Below, one piece after another: positions 51,102 to 60,555 of a DNA stretch of 64,000 bases (within the stretch, counting starts at the first letter, position 1; every line of letters starts with the position of its first letter). Source of the stretch: Actinomycetes bacterium (lineage in GTDB: Bacteria > Actinomycetota > Acidimicrobiia > Spongiisociales > UBA5794). The stretch lies in assembly GCA_024638645.1 (NCBI GenBank), contig JAHEJX010000002.1, forward strand, positions 22,573-86,572. The letters are read 5' to 3'. The notes below the pieces were generated by a model. It was not told the DNA's origin and did no database searches. It saw nothing but the letters and a program-made list of their open reading frames with translations. The position numbers and the translations under genes were made by a program.

Positions 51102-51961
51102 CGCACCACACCCGACGCAACCATGGCACGGAGAGCCCGGTCAAGGGCTGCTTCGTCGGCGGTCGCCTGAACATACTCCAAGCCGACGCGGCGGCAACGA
51201 CGGGCAGCGTCCAACACAAAACCTCGCATCCGGTCCCGGTAGCGATCTATCGCATCACCGCTCATGGAAACCGGCACTTCGGTACGGGTCTCGATGTCGC
51301 GCAACGTCAGATCTCCAGTCAGATCGGGATCGAGCTCAGCGGGACTCAGGACATGCAGTACCAATCCACCCCTGGCCGTGCCGAACAGGTCAACGGCCTG
51401 CTGCCAGCCGTCCTGCATCAGGTCCGATATCAGGACGATCGGACCCCGGGACACGGTTGAGGCGACGATGCGGGAAGCTGCGACCAGATCCGTGCCGCCC
51501 GATGGCTCGAGGTTCTCGAGCCAGGTCTCCAGTTTGGGCCACGATCCAATATGGCGAGCCCAAGGACCGATCAAACCTGTGCTGCCCGGTCCGGGCACAG
51601 TGGCCAGCCGCACACGCTCCCCCGAAATCAGCGCCAAATAGGTGACCATGGCGGCAAGGCGCTGAGCCGTCGGAAACTTGTCCCCAAAATCCATGGAACG
51701 ACTGGTGTCGACGACGATCTGCAAGGGCATCTCGTCTTCTGCCTCGAACAGCCGAATGAGTACGACGCCGAGACGAGCCCATAGGTTGTAGTCGATGCGC
51801 CGGTAGTCGTCTCCGGGGTTGTACTCGCGGTAGTCCGCAAAGTCGAGACTCTCTCCGAGCCGAGTTGAACGGTGCCGCCCCCCCCAGACGCCGCGCAACC
51901 GGGTGCGGTTGGCGAGGGCCAACCGCTCAAGGCGCGCCCGGAGTTGCGGGTCGAGGAGCAT
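51098..51961 (-). CDS. DUF58 domain protein
   Basis: GESLDFADYREYNPGDDYRRIDYNLWARLGVVLIRLFEAEDEMPLQIVVDTSRSMDFG. Confidence 0.94.
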   Translation of the reverse strand: MLLDPQLRARLERLALANRTRLRGVWGGRHRSTRLGESLDFADYREYNPGDDYRRIDYNLWARLGVVLIRLFEAEDEMPLQIVVDTSRSMDFGDKFPTAQRLAAMVTYLALISGERVRLATVPGPGSTGLIGPWARHIGSWPKLETWLENLEPSGGTDLVAASRIVASTVSRGPIVLISDLMQDGWQQAVDLFGTARGGLVLHVLSPAELDPDLTGDLTLRDIETRTEVPVSMSGDAIDRYRDRMRGFVLDAARRCRRVGLEYVQATADEAALDRALRAMVASGVVR

Positions 51962-52929
51962 TAGCTCGCGACGGTCGGAGCGGGATTGGCGGCAAGCAAC
52001 TCGTCGATGATGCTGTCCGCGTCGACGCCATCAGCTGCTGCTTCGTAACCGAGTACTAGGCGGTGGCGTAGCGCCAACTTGGCGACGGCTCTGACGTCGT
52101 CACCGCTCAGGTTGTAACGGGCTTCGGCGAGCGCCATTGCCTTGCCGCCGAGGACCATCGCCTGAGCCGCTCGGGGGCTGGCACCGAAGCGAACGTACTC
52201 CTTGACGCGCGGCGTGGCACTCTGGTTCTCCGGGTGGGTGGCCGCAACCAGCGAAGCCGCATAGCGCAGCACGTGGGAGGCGGCGGGCACCTCGCGCACC
52301 ATTGCAATCATCTCACTCAATTCGCTTGCGTCCGAGATGTCACTCACTGATGGAGTGATGTCAGCCGTCGTTCGCTCCAGAATCTGGACGATGTCATCGG
52401 CCGATGGGAACGGAACCAGCACCTTGAAGAGGAAGCGGTCGAGCTGCGCTTCTGGCAGCGGGTACGTGCCCTCCATCTCCAATGGGTTCTGGGTGGCCAT
52501 CACGAAGAACGGACGGGGAAGGTTGTGCGACTCGCCTCCCAGCGTCACCCGGCGCTCCTGCATGGCCTCGAGCAGAGCCGACTGCGTTTTCGGTGTGGCT
52601 CGGTTCACCTCGTCCGCCAAAACGACATTGGCGAAGACGGGCCCCCGGTGGAATGAGAATCCGCCGTCGCTCAGCACGTTGGTGCCGACGATGTCGGCCG
52701 GCATGAGGTCCGGGGTGAATTGAACTCGGCCAAACTCGACATTCAGCGCTTCGCCGAGGGTCCGCAACAGCAATGTCTTTCCCAACCCGGGAACTCCCTC
52801 GAGCAGAACGTGGCCCTCGGCAAGCATGCCGAGAACAACGGCTCGTACCAGATCCTCCTGACCCACTATCACCTTGCCGAGCTCACCCTCGATAGCGGCG
52901 ACGCGGGCTGCGAACTCTTCTGGTGTCAT
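51961..52929 (-). CDS. MoxR-family AAA ATPase
   Basis: GQEDLVRAVVLGMLAEGHVLLEGVPGLGKTLLLRTLGEAL, FANVVLADEVNRATPKTQSALLEAMQERRVT. Confidence 0.96.
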   Translation of the reverse strand: MTPEEFAARVAAIEGELGKVIVGQEDLVRAVVLGMLAEGHVLLEGVPGLGKTLLLRTLGEALNVEFGRVQFTPDLMPADIVGTNVLSDGGFSFHRGPVFANVVLADEVNRATPKTQSALLEAMQERRVTLGGESHNLPRPFFVMATQNPLEMEGTYPLPEAQLDRFLFKVLVPFPSADDIVQILERTTADITPSVSDISDASELSEMIAMVREVPAASHVLRYAASLVAATHPENQSATPRVKEYVRFGASPRAAQAMVLGGKAMALAEARYNLSGDDVRAVAKLALRHRLVLGYEAAADGVDADSIIDELLAANPAPTVAS

Positions 52930-54479
52930 TGACCTAGCTCCGTGAAATAGATGCGGACGATGTCTCTCAGGGAGGCTGGAATCGATATCCGATCCAACGC
53001 ATCCAAGGCCTGCTGTTGGTACGCGGCATAGCGGTCGATATATGGCACGAGCGCATCGTTGGAGATGCCTTCACCCTGGGTGCGTCCCAGCGGATCGCCA
53101 CTCGGATCTGAGGTGTCGAAGTCCACCCGATGCTCGTCGCCACGTTGAAATGGTGAGGGGTCGAAGACTCGGCCGCGCGCGGGATCGGCCTCCGGATCGT
53201 TGTCGTTGCCGCCTGCGGGTTGGCCTGGATTCCCCTGACCGCCCGACACGGGATCGGGGTTGTTGGCCCCACCGCCGGAGCCTCCTCCGCCACCCTGTCC
53301 TTGACCTTGGCCCTGACCCTGACCCTGGCCCTGGCCCTGCCCCTGACCCTGCCCCTGACCCTGCCCCTGACCCTGGCCCTGGCCCTGGCCCTGGCCCTGG
53401 CCCTGAGCATTCCGAGCATCCGCCAATCGCTGCTGGGCGTCGCGCACCTCGCCGCGCGCGGCGGCCAGATCGGAGGCATCAGCAACCTGCCCGGCTGCCT
53501 GCTGCAAAGCGCCCACTGCCTGTTCGAGTGCCCCCGCCACGTCGCCGGCGCTCGAAATCGCCGCTGATGCATTGTCCAGGGCCTGGCCGAGTTCGGGGGC
53601 CGTGCCCTCCAGTTCATCAGCCAGTTCGCTCAGACGACGGGCAGCTTCGGCGCGCTCGGCCTGATCAGCCCCTTCGAGCTCTTCAGCGAGGTTCGCCAGC
53701 TGGCTCTGGGCATCAGCACCCTCCGCCAGTGGATTCTGCGCAAGCTTGGCCTCGAGGCCAGACAGGGCGGTCTTGAGGGGAAGGGCCTCGGGATCCGACT
53801 GCGATGCCAAATCCTGGCGAGCGTCACCGAGCTGCTGGATGGCATCGTCAAGGGACTCGGCATTACGAAGCTCCTCCGCCTCACGACGCAGCTGATCCGC
53901 AAGCTCTTCGTCTTGGAGCTTCTGGGCCAAGTCTTCCAGCACCTTCGCTTCGGCTTCGACAGCCTCGGCAACCTCCTCGCGGCGCTGCTGCTCGGCGTCG
54001 GCCGGTGACGCAGGGAGCGCCAGCACGAATGCGGCAGCCAACGCCAGAGCGGCGAGCGCTATGAGTTGGCGACGCGGCATCACGGATCCGAGTTGCGCAT
54101 TCTCTCGGCCCTCAGCCCATGCCGCGCTATGGGAGATCTGGCTATCGGCGAGACGCGAGCGGGGAGACATGAGCGACAGCTCGAGGGCCGTCGAGACTCG
54201 GTCCTTACCGCCAAGCCTTTGATCGATTTCCAGCGCAGCTCTTGCATCGCTTGGCTGCCTGAAGATGCTCCAGGCGATGGCGGCGATGACGGTTAGTCCA
54301 ATCGCCCCGAACACGGCCGGCTCGGCCCAGGGCAGCACGACATAGCGGGCAACCCCGAGAATGAGCGCACCAGCCGCGGCGACGACGCCGATACCGGTTA
54401 CGACTCGACGCAGCATGTCGCGAGTACGCAGGTGGCGGCGAGCCGCCCTGATGACCTTCTGAATCGACTCAGGAGGCAT
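52926..54479 (-). CDS. membrane-anchored coiled-coil protein with (Gly-Gln)n tract
   Basis: Two N-terminal TM regions, Ala/Glu/Gln-rich helical region, GQ tract, conserved-looking C-terminus YIDRYAAYQQQALDALDRISIPASLRDIVRIYFTELGQ. Start at 54477-54479. Confidence 0.8.
   Translation of the reverse strand: MPPESIQKVIRAARRHLRTRDMLRRVVTGIGVVAAAGALILGVARYVVLPWAEPAVFGAIGLTVIAAIAWSIFRQPSDARAALEIDQRLGGKDRVSTALELSLMSPRSRLADSQISHSAAWAEGRENAQLGSVMPRRQLIALAALALAAAFVLALPASPADAEQQRREEVAEAVEAEAKVLEDLAQKLQDEELADQLRREAEELRNAESLDDAIQQLGDARQDLASQSDPEALPLKTALSGLEAKLAQNPLAEGADAQSQLANLAEELEGADQAERAEAARRLSELADELEGTAPELGQALDNASAAISSAGDVAGALEQAVGALQQAAGQVADASDLAAARGEVRDAQQRLADARNAQGQGQGQGQGQGQGQGQGQGQGQGQGQGQGQGQGQGQGGGGGSGGGANNPDPVSGGQGNPGQPAGGNDNDPEADPARGRVFDPSPFQRGDEHRVDFDTSDPSGDPLGRTQGEGISNDALVPYIDRYAAYQQQALDALDRISIPASLRDIVRIYFTELGQ
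53293..53406 (-). repeat. 19-unit hexanucleotide tandem array encoding the (GQ)n tract
   Basis: CCCTGN/CCTTGN-type 6-mers repeated 19 times on + strand, in frame with the CDS. Confidence 0.9.
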
Positions 54480-55551
54480 GCGCCCTCCTCCTTCGGAATA
54501 GACCGCGTGAGGGCACACGCGGCACCTGGATCTTTCTCTGTGCTCCCCAGAGCGCAAGAGCGCTGAGCAGCGCTTGGAAGAGCAGCGTGCGGGGCCAGAC
54601 AGCACCGCGTATTGGCGTCACATTGGCTCGGGTCTGGCTGGTGATGACGGGGACACCGCCAAAGCCACGGTCGAAGCCTCCAAATTGATCGAATTGCCTT
54701 ATCTCCAGTCGCGCAAGCTCGGACGGATCGAACCCTTGTCTGGCGACAAGTGGGCCTTGGAACACCCGGTACGGCGAAGTGACGATCTGGGTGCGGAAGT
54801 CGGTGGCGTCGGCGCTGGCGTCAACCATGCCGATGATCGGATTGATCCATGTCGAGTACAGCTCGCGCCCTTCGTCGCGCTGGAGCCCCGCCACGATTCG
54901 AGTCGAGCCCGTGTCCTCTGGTTCCAGAAGGAAGAACTCGGCAATGAGGAGACCCATTGCCCCCATCACGATGACCACAGTCCATACATAGGCCCCAAGC
55001 ACCGCGCCCTGCATGGAGCTGGATCGAGCGGATAGCCACAGCGACACCGCACCGACCATGACCGCGGTGACTGCCACCATGCCAAGGCCTGAGAGAACGT
55101 TGCCGATCGTTACGCCGCCCAGCAGCACGGGAATGACGAGCAATGGCGTTGTTGCGATCAGCAACAGAGAGATGTACGCAAGCGCCGACCACAGTTTGCC
55201 GAAGATGATCCGCCATGCGCTGAGCTGGCTCACCTGGAGCAGTTGCAGAGTCTGCCGTTCTCGCTCGCCGACGACTGCCACGGCAGCTTGCCCGGGAACT
55301 ACGAACAAGATCGCGACGATCATGCCCAGCAGCAACGAATGGAGAACGAAGCGCCCGATCGAAGATGCCGCGGCCACCGAGCCGAGCCCGCTGGCACTCA
55401 CGTTCTCGAGCTGGCTACTCGCCGCGTTGGATGCCACCACAAATGCAAGGAAGGTGACGACGCCGGCGGCGAGCACCCACACGCTCAGGACGAGTGGTGA
55501 GCGAATCGTCCGGAACCGCTCCTGCAACTCCCGGCGGGCGACAGGGTTCAC
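54469..55551 (-). CDS. ABC transporter permease
   Basis: Polytopic ABC-2 membrane protein beginning MNPVARRELQERFRTIRSPLVLSVWVLAAGVVTFLAF, ERERQTLQLLQVSQLSAWRIIFGKLWSALAYISLLL. Confidence 0.88.
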   Translation of the reverse strand: MNPVARRELQERFRTIRSPLVLSVWVLAAGVVTFLAFVVASNAASSQLENVSASGLGSVAAASSIGRFVLHSLLLGMIVAILFVVPGQAAVAVVGERERQTLQLLQVSQLSAWRIIFGKLWSALAYISLLLIATTPLLVIPVLLGGVTIGNVLSGLGMVAVTAVMVGAVSLWLSARSSSMQGAVLGAYVWTVVIVMGAMGLLIAEFFLLEPEDTGSTRIVAGLQRDEGRELYSTWINPIIGMVDASADATDFRTQIVTSPYRVFQGPLVARQGFDPSELARLEIRQFDQFGGFDRGFGGVPVITSQTRANVTPIRGAVWPRTLLFQALLSALALWGAQRKIQVPRVPSRGLFRRRRAHAS

Positions 55552-56576
55552 TGTCCACTCTCCTCAGTCGGTGCCTCAGGGCGGTTTGCGATCGACTCCG
55601 CTGGCGGCTGGGGAGCGGGCGGCGCAACACCGCCGTTGGCGGCCGTACGGGCCATGTCTTCCGTGAGCTCGAGAAACAGCTGTTCGAGGCCGGCCCCGTC
55701 GATGCGCCACTCGCCAACGCCGACACCGGCGCCCACGAGTTCCGCAACGAGGGCAGCCGACTCTTCTTCCCCGCCGAGTAGCGCAAAGCCCATGCTGTCG
55801 CGAAAGACCTCGAGCTCCTCGACCGAGTCGCGGCTGCGGAGAACAGACTCGGCGGCCGCCATGTTGTCCCCGACGATGCGCAGCTTCACTCGCTGCCGTC
55901 CAAACATGGCGGACTGCACCTCGTCGATGTCACCCATTGCCATGATCTTGCCGTGGTCGACGACGGCGAGGTGCGAGCACAATCCCTCGAGCTCGGAGAG
56001 GATGTGTGACGAAATGACAATGGTGCGTCCCATGCGGCTGAGCTCGGAGATGAGCTCGCGCAGCTGCACCCGGGCACGCGGATCGAGTCCCGATGCGGGC
56101 TCGTCGAGCACCAGCAGTTCTGGGTCATGAATCAGCGCTCTGGCCAATGAGAGTCGCTGCTTCATTCCTCGCGACAACGTGTTGACATCGGCGTCTGCCT
56201 TGTCTTCGAGATCAACCAAAGCCAACAGATCGGCCACCACCGCCGGCCTGGCGACCGGTCGTATCTTCTGGGTGGCGGCGAAGAACTCGAGGTATTCGGT
56301 TGCACGGAGGCCTTCGTAAACCCCGAAGAAGTCCGGCATGTAGCCGACGTGGCGGCGTACAGCAACCGGATCTCGCTGCGGGTCGATACCGCCGATGCGG
56401 ACCCGACCGCTGTCGCGTCCGAGAAGGGCCGTGATAATGAGCATCGACGTTGTCTTACCGGCACCGTTGGGTCCGATCAGGCCCATGACGGCTCCCTGCG
56501 GAACGCTCAAATCTGCGTCCTTGAGAGCGTCTACTTTGCCGTAGCTCTTGCTCACCGAGTCGAATTCGACAATCAC
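55548..56576 (-). CDS. ABC transporter ATP-binding protein
   Basis: GLIGPNGAGKTTSMLIITALLGRDSG, LSRGMKQRLSLARALIHDPELLVLDEPASGLDPRARVQLRELI. Confidence 0.95.
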   Translation of the reverse strand: MIVEFDSVSKSYGKVDALKDADLSVPQGAVMGLIGPNGAGKTTSMLIITALLGRDSGRVRIGGIDPQRDPVAVRRHVGYMPDFFGVYEGLRATEYLEFFAATQKIRPVARPAVVADLLALVDLEDKADADVNTLSRGMKQRLSLARALIHDPELLVLDEPASGLDPRARVQLRELISELSRMGRTIVISSHILSELEGLCSHLAVVDHGKIMAMGDIDEVQSAMFGRQRVKLRIVGDNMAAAESVLRSRDSVEELEVFRDSMGFALLGGEEESAALVAELVGAGVGVGEWRIDGAGLEQLFLELTEDMARTAANGGVAPPAPQPPAESIANRPEAPTEESGQ

Positions 56577-56578
56577 CG

Positions 56579-58768
56579 TCAGCCCCAGTTCATCGAGAAT
56601 CGGGAAAGATTCAAGCTCTCGTCAAAAAACTGATCATCTTCGGCGCGGGCCGCTTTGATCACTACCTCTCCGGTCGGTGATGTGACCCGATTGAAATCGA
56701 GTGTGTCGCCCCACTCGAAGGCAACGTAATCGCCCACAACCCAGTCGTATACAGATGAATTGGAGAGACGAGTGAAGCCCGGCTCAACGGAGCCTCCATT
56801 TGCCGAGTTCGGCACGACGTAGTGGAGGTACACCGCCTCGGCCCCATAAGCGTAGATCTCTTCGTAGTACTGCTCGACACTCGCCGAACCTTCGACTCCG
56901 AGCAGCCGGGGCCGCGCTGAAGTCCGCGCGGCGAGAATGCTGCCGTCGTCGGGAACTTCTGCCACCAGCAGTGTGGAGCCGGTAGAGGCGGCCGAATCGC
57001 CATTGACCTCAATCGGATACTCCTCGTCCTCCGTAAACCCGAAGAAGTGGATTCCGTTCTCTTTCAGGCCCGGAGCCATTTGCTCGGCGAAGACCGCCAT
57101 CGGGAATATCTGCTGGTACTCGGTTGCGTAGAAGTTCTCGTCGAAGAACCCGCGCCGTTCAACCGCCTCCATGATCACCGGCTGAAATCGGTTACTGCGG
57201 CGGTTGGTGATTCTGGCCTCGACCGACCCCTCACCCTGCGCCACCAGGGGCTCAGAAGCCAAGAACCCAAGCCCGTCGACGACGAAGCCCCACGTCTGGA
57301 AGACGTTGCTCGTGGGATTGCTCGCGTTGATCGTGAAGCCGTTATCCGTCGCGGCAACGGTGAATACAAGCTCGGTAGTTGTGTCCTCAGCCCAAGCGCC
57401 TTGTGCTGTTCCGACGCCGAGGTCTGCGAGGTCATAAGAGATCACGGTCCGGCCTGCGCTGTCTGTGCTCGTGACTCCAGACTCGGCACCAGGGAAGGCT
57501 TGTCCTTCAGAGTTCCATCCATCGCCGAAACGCAGGTCGTGATCGCCGCCCGACTCAACCTGAAGCACAAACGCGGTCCGCCCTTCTGCGCCAAATTCAG
57601 ACTGGACGACTACCGAAGTGTGGGTCACAGTGAACGGTTGCAACTGCGACCGGCCCACGATCCAGAACCCGGCCACGAACACAGCACTGAGCAGGGGAAC
57701 CGTGAGCCACGCCCACTCCGGTTTGCCGAAGCCGCGCAGCACGATGAAGTTGACCGGACCGACTAGAACCACAAAAAGCAAAATGCCCAGCAGGAGCCAT
57801 GGGAGAGCAGGCACAGATGCAGAGCGGCCCGACAGGGCGGCGCTGATCAGCGAGCCCGATCCACCGTCCTCCTGTATGCGGACAATGCCCGGCTGCGGCA
57901 CCGAGCGAATCAGTTCGCTCCAATCGGCGGCGTCTAGGGAGTCAAAATCGTTGACGGCAGTCACCTCGCCGGCTCCGAGAGTCACTGCGACGGCATCTGC
58001 GGTTCGGAAAGCCTTGCCGCCCGCCGGATCGACGAGTCGGCTTACATTGGTACCAGACGCAACAAGGCGTCCGCCGTCGTCGACCCAACGTCGCACCGTC
58101 TCGACCGCATCCGCGGACAGGTCGGCCATCGCACCTGTCGGTAGGACGAGGTAGCTGACGGCAGAATTGAGGTTGGCTACGTCCGCGCCGGCCAGTCGGA
58201 CGACGGCAACTTCCTGCGCCAGCGGTTTGGGAGTTGCGCTGCGAATGGTCGATTCATAAGGCGCAGCGTCGACAACTGCAACGACGATTTCGTCGGCAGG
58301 GACACGCAGAGAAACCTGCGCCGTTTCGAGAATCGTCTCTTCGGTGCCGCTCTCATCCGTGAGCTGAACCCGCAGCTGGCGGCGCTGCCCTGGGGTACCG
58401 GCTTGGATGAAGTAGTCCTTCACGCCCCCGGCGGGAATCTCTACGGCCTGCGAGGTCGTGACCCCACCGATCGAGACGTCGATGCGTCCGACTAGGAGCA
58501 AATCGGAGCTCAGGTTCACCCGAAGGGGCAGAGGCTCGTTGGGGGAAACCCAGCCGTCCACGCCGGCAACGACACTCATCCGCCAAGTGGCGGGCACCTC
58601 GGCAGGCGCCTGCTCAACAGGTTCGTCCTCGGCCGGAATCTCGGTCTGAGGTGGGGCCTCCTGGATGAGAGCCACGTCGAGAGCCGCAGCAGGCACAACT
58701 GACAAGCCGAGTGCTGCCAGCAGCCCGACAACGAAGATAAGCGCAACTCTCCTCATGCCCACATCCAT
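56579..58768 (-). CDS. large predicted exported membrane protein of unknown function, first gene of the MoxR/VWA/ABC operon
   Basis: 729 aa, signal sequence, long extracytoplasmic region, internal TM cluster (VPALPWLLLGILLFVVLVGPVNFIVL). Confidence 0.8.
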   Translation of the reverse strand: MDVGMRRVALIFVVGLLAALGLSVVPAAALDVALIQEAPPQTEIPAEDEPVEQAPAEVPATWRMSVVAGVDGWVSPNEPLPLRVNLSSDLLLVGRIDVSIGGVTTSQAVEIPAGGVKDYFIQAGTPGQRRQLRVQLTDESGTEETILETAQVSLRVPADEIVVAVVDAAPYESTIRSATPKPLAQEVAVVRLAGADVANLNSAVSYLVLPTGAMADLSADAVETVRRWVDDGGRLVASGTNVSRLVDPAGGKAFRTADAVAVTLGAGEVTAVNDFDSLDAADWSELIRSVPQPGIVRIQEDGGSGSLISAALSGRSASVPALPWLLLGILLFVVLVGPVNFIVLRGFGKPEWAWLTVPLLSAVFVAGFWIVGRSQLQPFTVTHTSVVVQSEFGAEGRTAFVLQVESGGDHDLRFGDGWNSEGQAFPGAESGVTSTDSAGRTVISYDLADLGVGTAQGAWAEDTTTELVFTVAATDNGFTINASNPTSNVFQTWGFVVDGLGFLASEPLVAQGEGSVEARITNRRSNRFQPVIMEAVERRGFFDENFYATEYQQIFPMAVFAEQMAPGLKENGIHFFGFTEDEEYPIEVNGDSAASTGSTLLVAEVPDDGSILAARTSARPRLLGVEGSASVEQYYEEIYAYGAEAVYLHYVVPNSANGGSVEPGFTRLSNSSVYDWVVGDYVAFEWGDTLDFNRVTSPTGEVVIKAARAEDDQFFDESLNLSRFSMNWG

Positions 58769-58821
58769 CAGACGTACTGGAGCGCTAGGAGGTTCCCCGG
58801 CGCGAGAAAACCCTAACCGGG

Positions 58822-59448
58822 CTAAGTGTTGCTACCTGCCAATTGGTCGAGTGCACTGCGGATGTCCGCTTCTGCAGACAAACCGAACCAGTTGGCGACG
58901 AGAACATCGTCGTGAGATATCAAGAAGGTGACTGGCTGGCCGAACACTTCATACGCTTCCCAGATGCTCTCGTCGAGCGTCCACACGATATTGCCGCTCG
59001 GAATGAGTTCATTGGCCCGAGCGGCGGTTGCATCGAGGCTCGCTTTACCGGCGACTGCAAGAAACGTAACGTCACCCTGGTAGTCGGCTGCAATCGATTC
59101 GACGACGGGCAACTCCCGCCGGCAAATGCTTCACCACTCAGCCCAGAAGATCAGGTATACCGGATTGGCCTCTTCTGCGAGCGAGAAAGCGGTCCCGTCG
59201 GAAAGAACCGTGTTGATGGCGGGGGCCGCCGGGCCTTCGGTAGGGGGACGTTGCGCATTGGGAGTTTCAGTTGCTGGCGTTTGCGAACCCTGCGTCGCCC
59301 CGGACTCGGTCGTCGCCGGGGGCTCGCTCGTCCCAATCGCATTACTCGGAGGCGCTCCGGTCGGTGCCGAAGATGACGTGGATTCTGCCGCGCCTCCACA
59401 AGAGGCGGCTACCACGGCGACAATTGCTACTAGAAGGCGGAAACGCAT
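58822..59448 (-). CDS. TlpA/thioredoxin-like lipoprotein with in-frame TGA at the active site; candidate selenoprotein
   Basis: Same-frame fragments 59131..59517 and 58822..59112 join through one TGA (59131-59133): ...PVYLIFWAEW[TGA]SICRRELPVVESIAADYQGDVTFLAVAG...GQPVTFLISHDD. N-terminus MRFRLLVAIVAVVAASCGG (lipobox) from ATG at 59446-59448. Confidence 0.7.
59103..59121 (-). promoter_or_regulatory. putative bacterial SECIS hairpin
   Basis: CGGCGGG-AGTTG-CCCGTCG: 7 contiguous pairs (one G-U), 5-nt loop with G in second position, loop beginning 17 nt after the TGA (16 intervening nt). Confidence 0.6.
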
Positions 59449-59523
59449 TAGGGGGAAATGTAACTCAGGTTGGTCGGTAGCAGAACTCCACTCTCGAGGA
59501 GTTCTCTGAATGTTCATGTTCGC

Positions 59524-60555
59524 CTAGCTCTCGGCGAATTCGGCGCTGAAGCTGACAACTCGCTCGAGTACGGCCGCAGCTGCTCCACTGTCAACGGCCT
59601 GTTGCGCTAGGAGAATGCCGTCTTCGAAACCATCGGCGAGCCCGGCCACGACGATGGCGGGGGCGGCGTTGATGACAACGATGTCGCGGTGCGGGCCGCT
59701 ATCGCCCGCAATGACGGACCTGGTGATCCGTTCGTTGTCCGCGGCATCGCCTCCTTGAATCTGGTCAAGCGTCGCCCGCGGCACGCCGAGGTCGGAGGGC
59801 TGGAACTGGGCTGTGGTGATTTCGCCTTCCCTAATTCGATGGACCGTCGAGACTCCGGTCGTCGAAAGCTCGTCGAGACCGCCGTGACCATGAAAGACAA
59901 AGGCGTACTTGGCGCCTCGTCGCGCCATGACGCCGGCCATCCGCTCAGCCATTGCGGCATCTGACACTCCAATCGCCGCCCGTTTCGTGTTCGCCGGATT
60001 GCACAAGGGGCCGAGGAAGTTGAAGACGGTGCGAACACCCAGCTGCCTGCGTACCGGTCCGGCAAAGCGCATAGCGGGGTGATAGGCAGGAGCAAAGAAG
60101 AAGCCGAAGCCGATTTCACGAATCATGGCGACCGTCGCATCCGGCGGTAGATCCAGCTTGAGGCCAAGCTGCTCGAGCAAGTCGGCACTTCCGGTCTTCG
60201 ATGAGGCTGCCCGGTTGCCGTGCTTGGCGATCTTGACTCCGGCGCCTGCTGCCACAAAAGCCGCGGTGGTTGAGATGTTGAACGTCCCCGCTCTGTCACC
60301 CCCCGTGCCCACCAGGTCGACGACGTCATCGCCGGCGTCAACTGTCACAGCGGCGTCATACATGCCGTCGACGAGTCCGGCCATTTCATCGACCGACTCG
60401 CCTTTGGTCCGTAAGGCGATGATGAATGCTGCGATCTGAGCTTCACTTGCCCTGCCTTCCATGATCTCATCCATGGAAGCTCGGGCGAGATCACGGCCAA
60501 GGTCCTGCCCATCGATGAGAGCAGATATGACATCGGGCCAGTTGAATCCAGACAT
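59524..60555 (-). CDS. trpD: anthranilate phosphoribosyltransferase
   Basis: DLVGTGGDRAGTFNISTTAAFVAAGAGVKIAKHGNRAASSKTGSADLLEQLG. Confidence 0.96.
   Translation of the reverse strand: MSGFNWPDVISALIDGQDLGRDLARASMDEIMEGRASEAQIAAFIIALRTKGESVDEMAGLVDGMYDAAVTVDAGDDVVDLVGTGGDRAGTFNISTTAAFVAAGAGVKIAKHGNRAASSKTGSADLLEQLGLKLDLPPDATVAMIREIGFGFFFAPAYHPAMRFAGPVRRQLGVRTVFNFLGPLCNPANTKRAAIGVSDAAMAERMAGVMARRGAKYAFVFHGHGGLDELSTTGVSTVHRIREGEITTAQFQPSDLGVPRATLDQIQGGDAADNERITRSVIAGDSGPHRDIVVINAAPAIVVAGLADGFEDGILLAQQAVDSGAAAAVLERVVSFSAEFAES

Noticed and set aside
53293-53406. CRISPR-like or mobile repeat
   Set aside because: Uniform 6-bp units without spacers, in frame within a CDS; it is a coding microsatellite.
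59131-59517. Treating 59131..59517 and 58822..59112 as two separate genes or a simple nonsense pseudogene
   Set aside because: Same frame, single TGA exactly at a catalytic Cys, intact domain on both sides and SECIS-like stem argue for Sec; but a one-base sequencing error cannot be excluded from this data.
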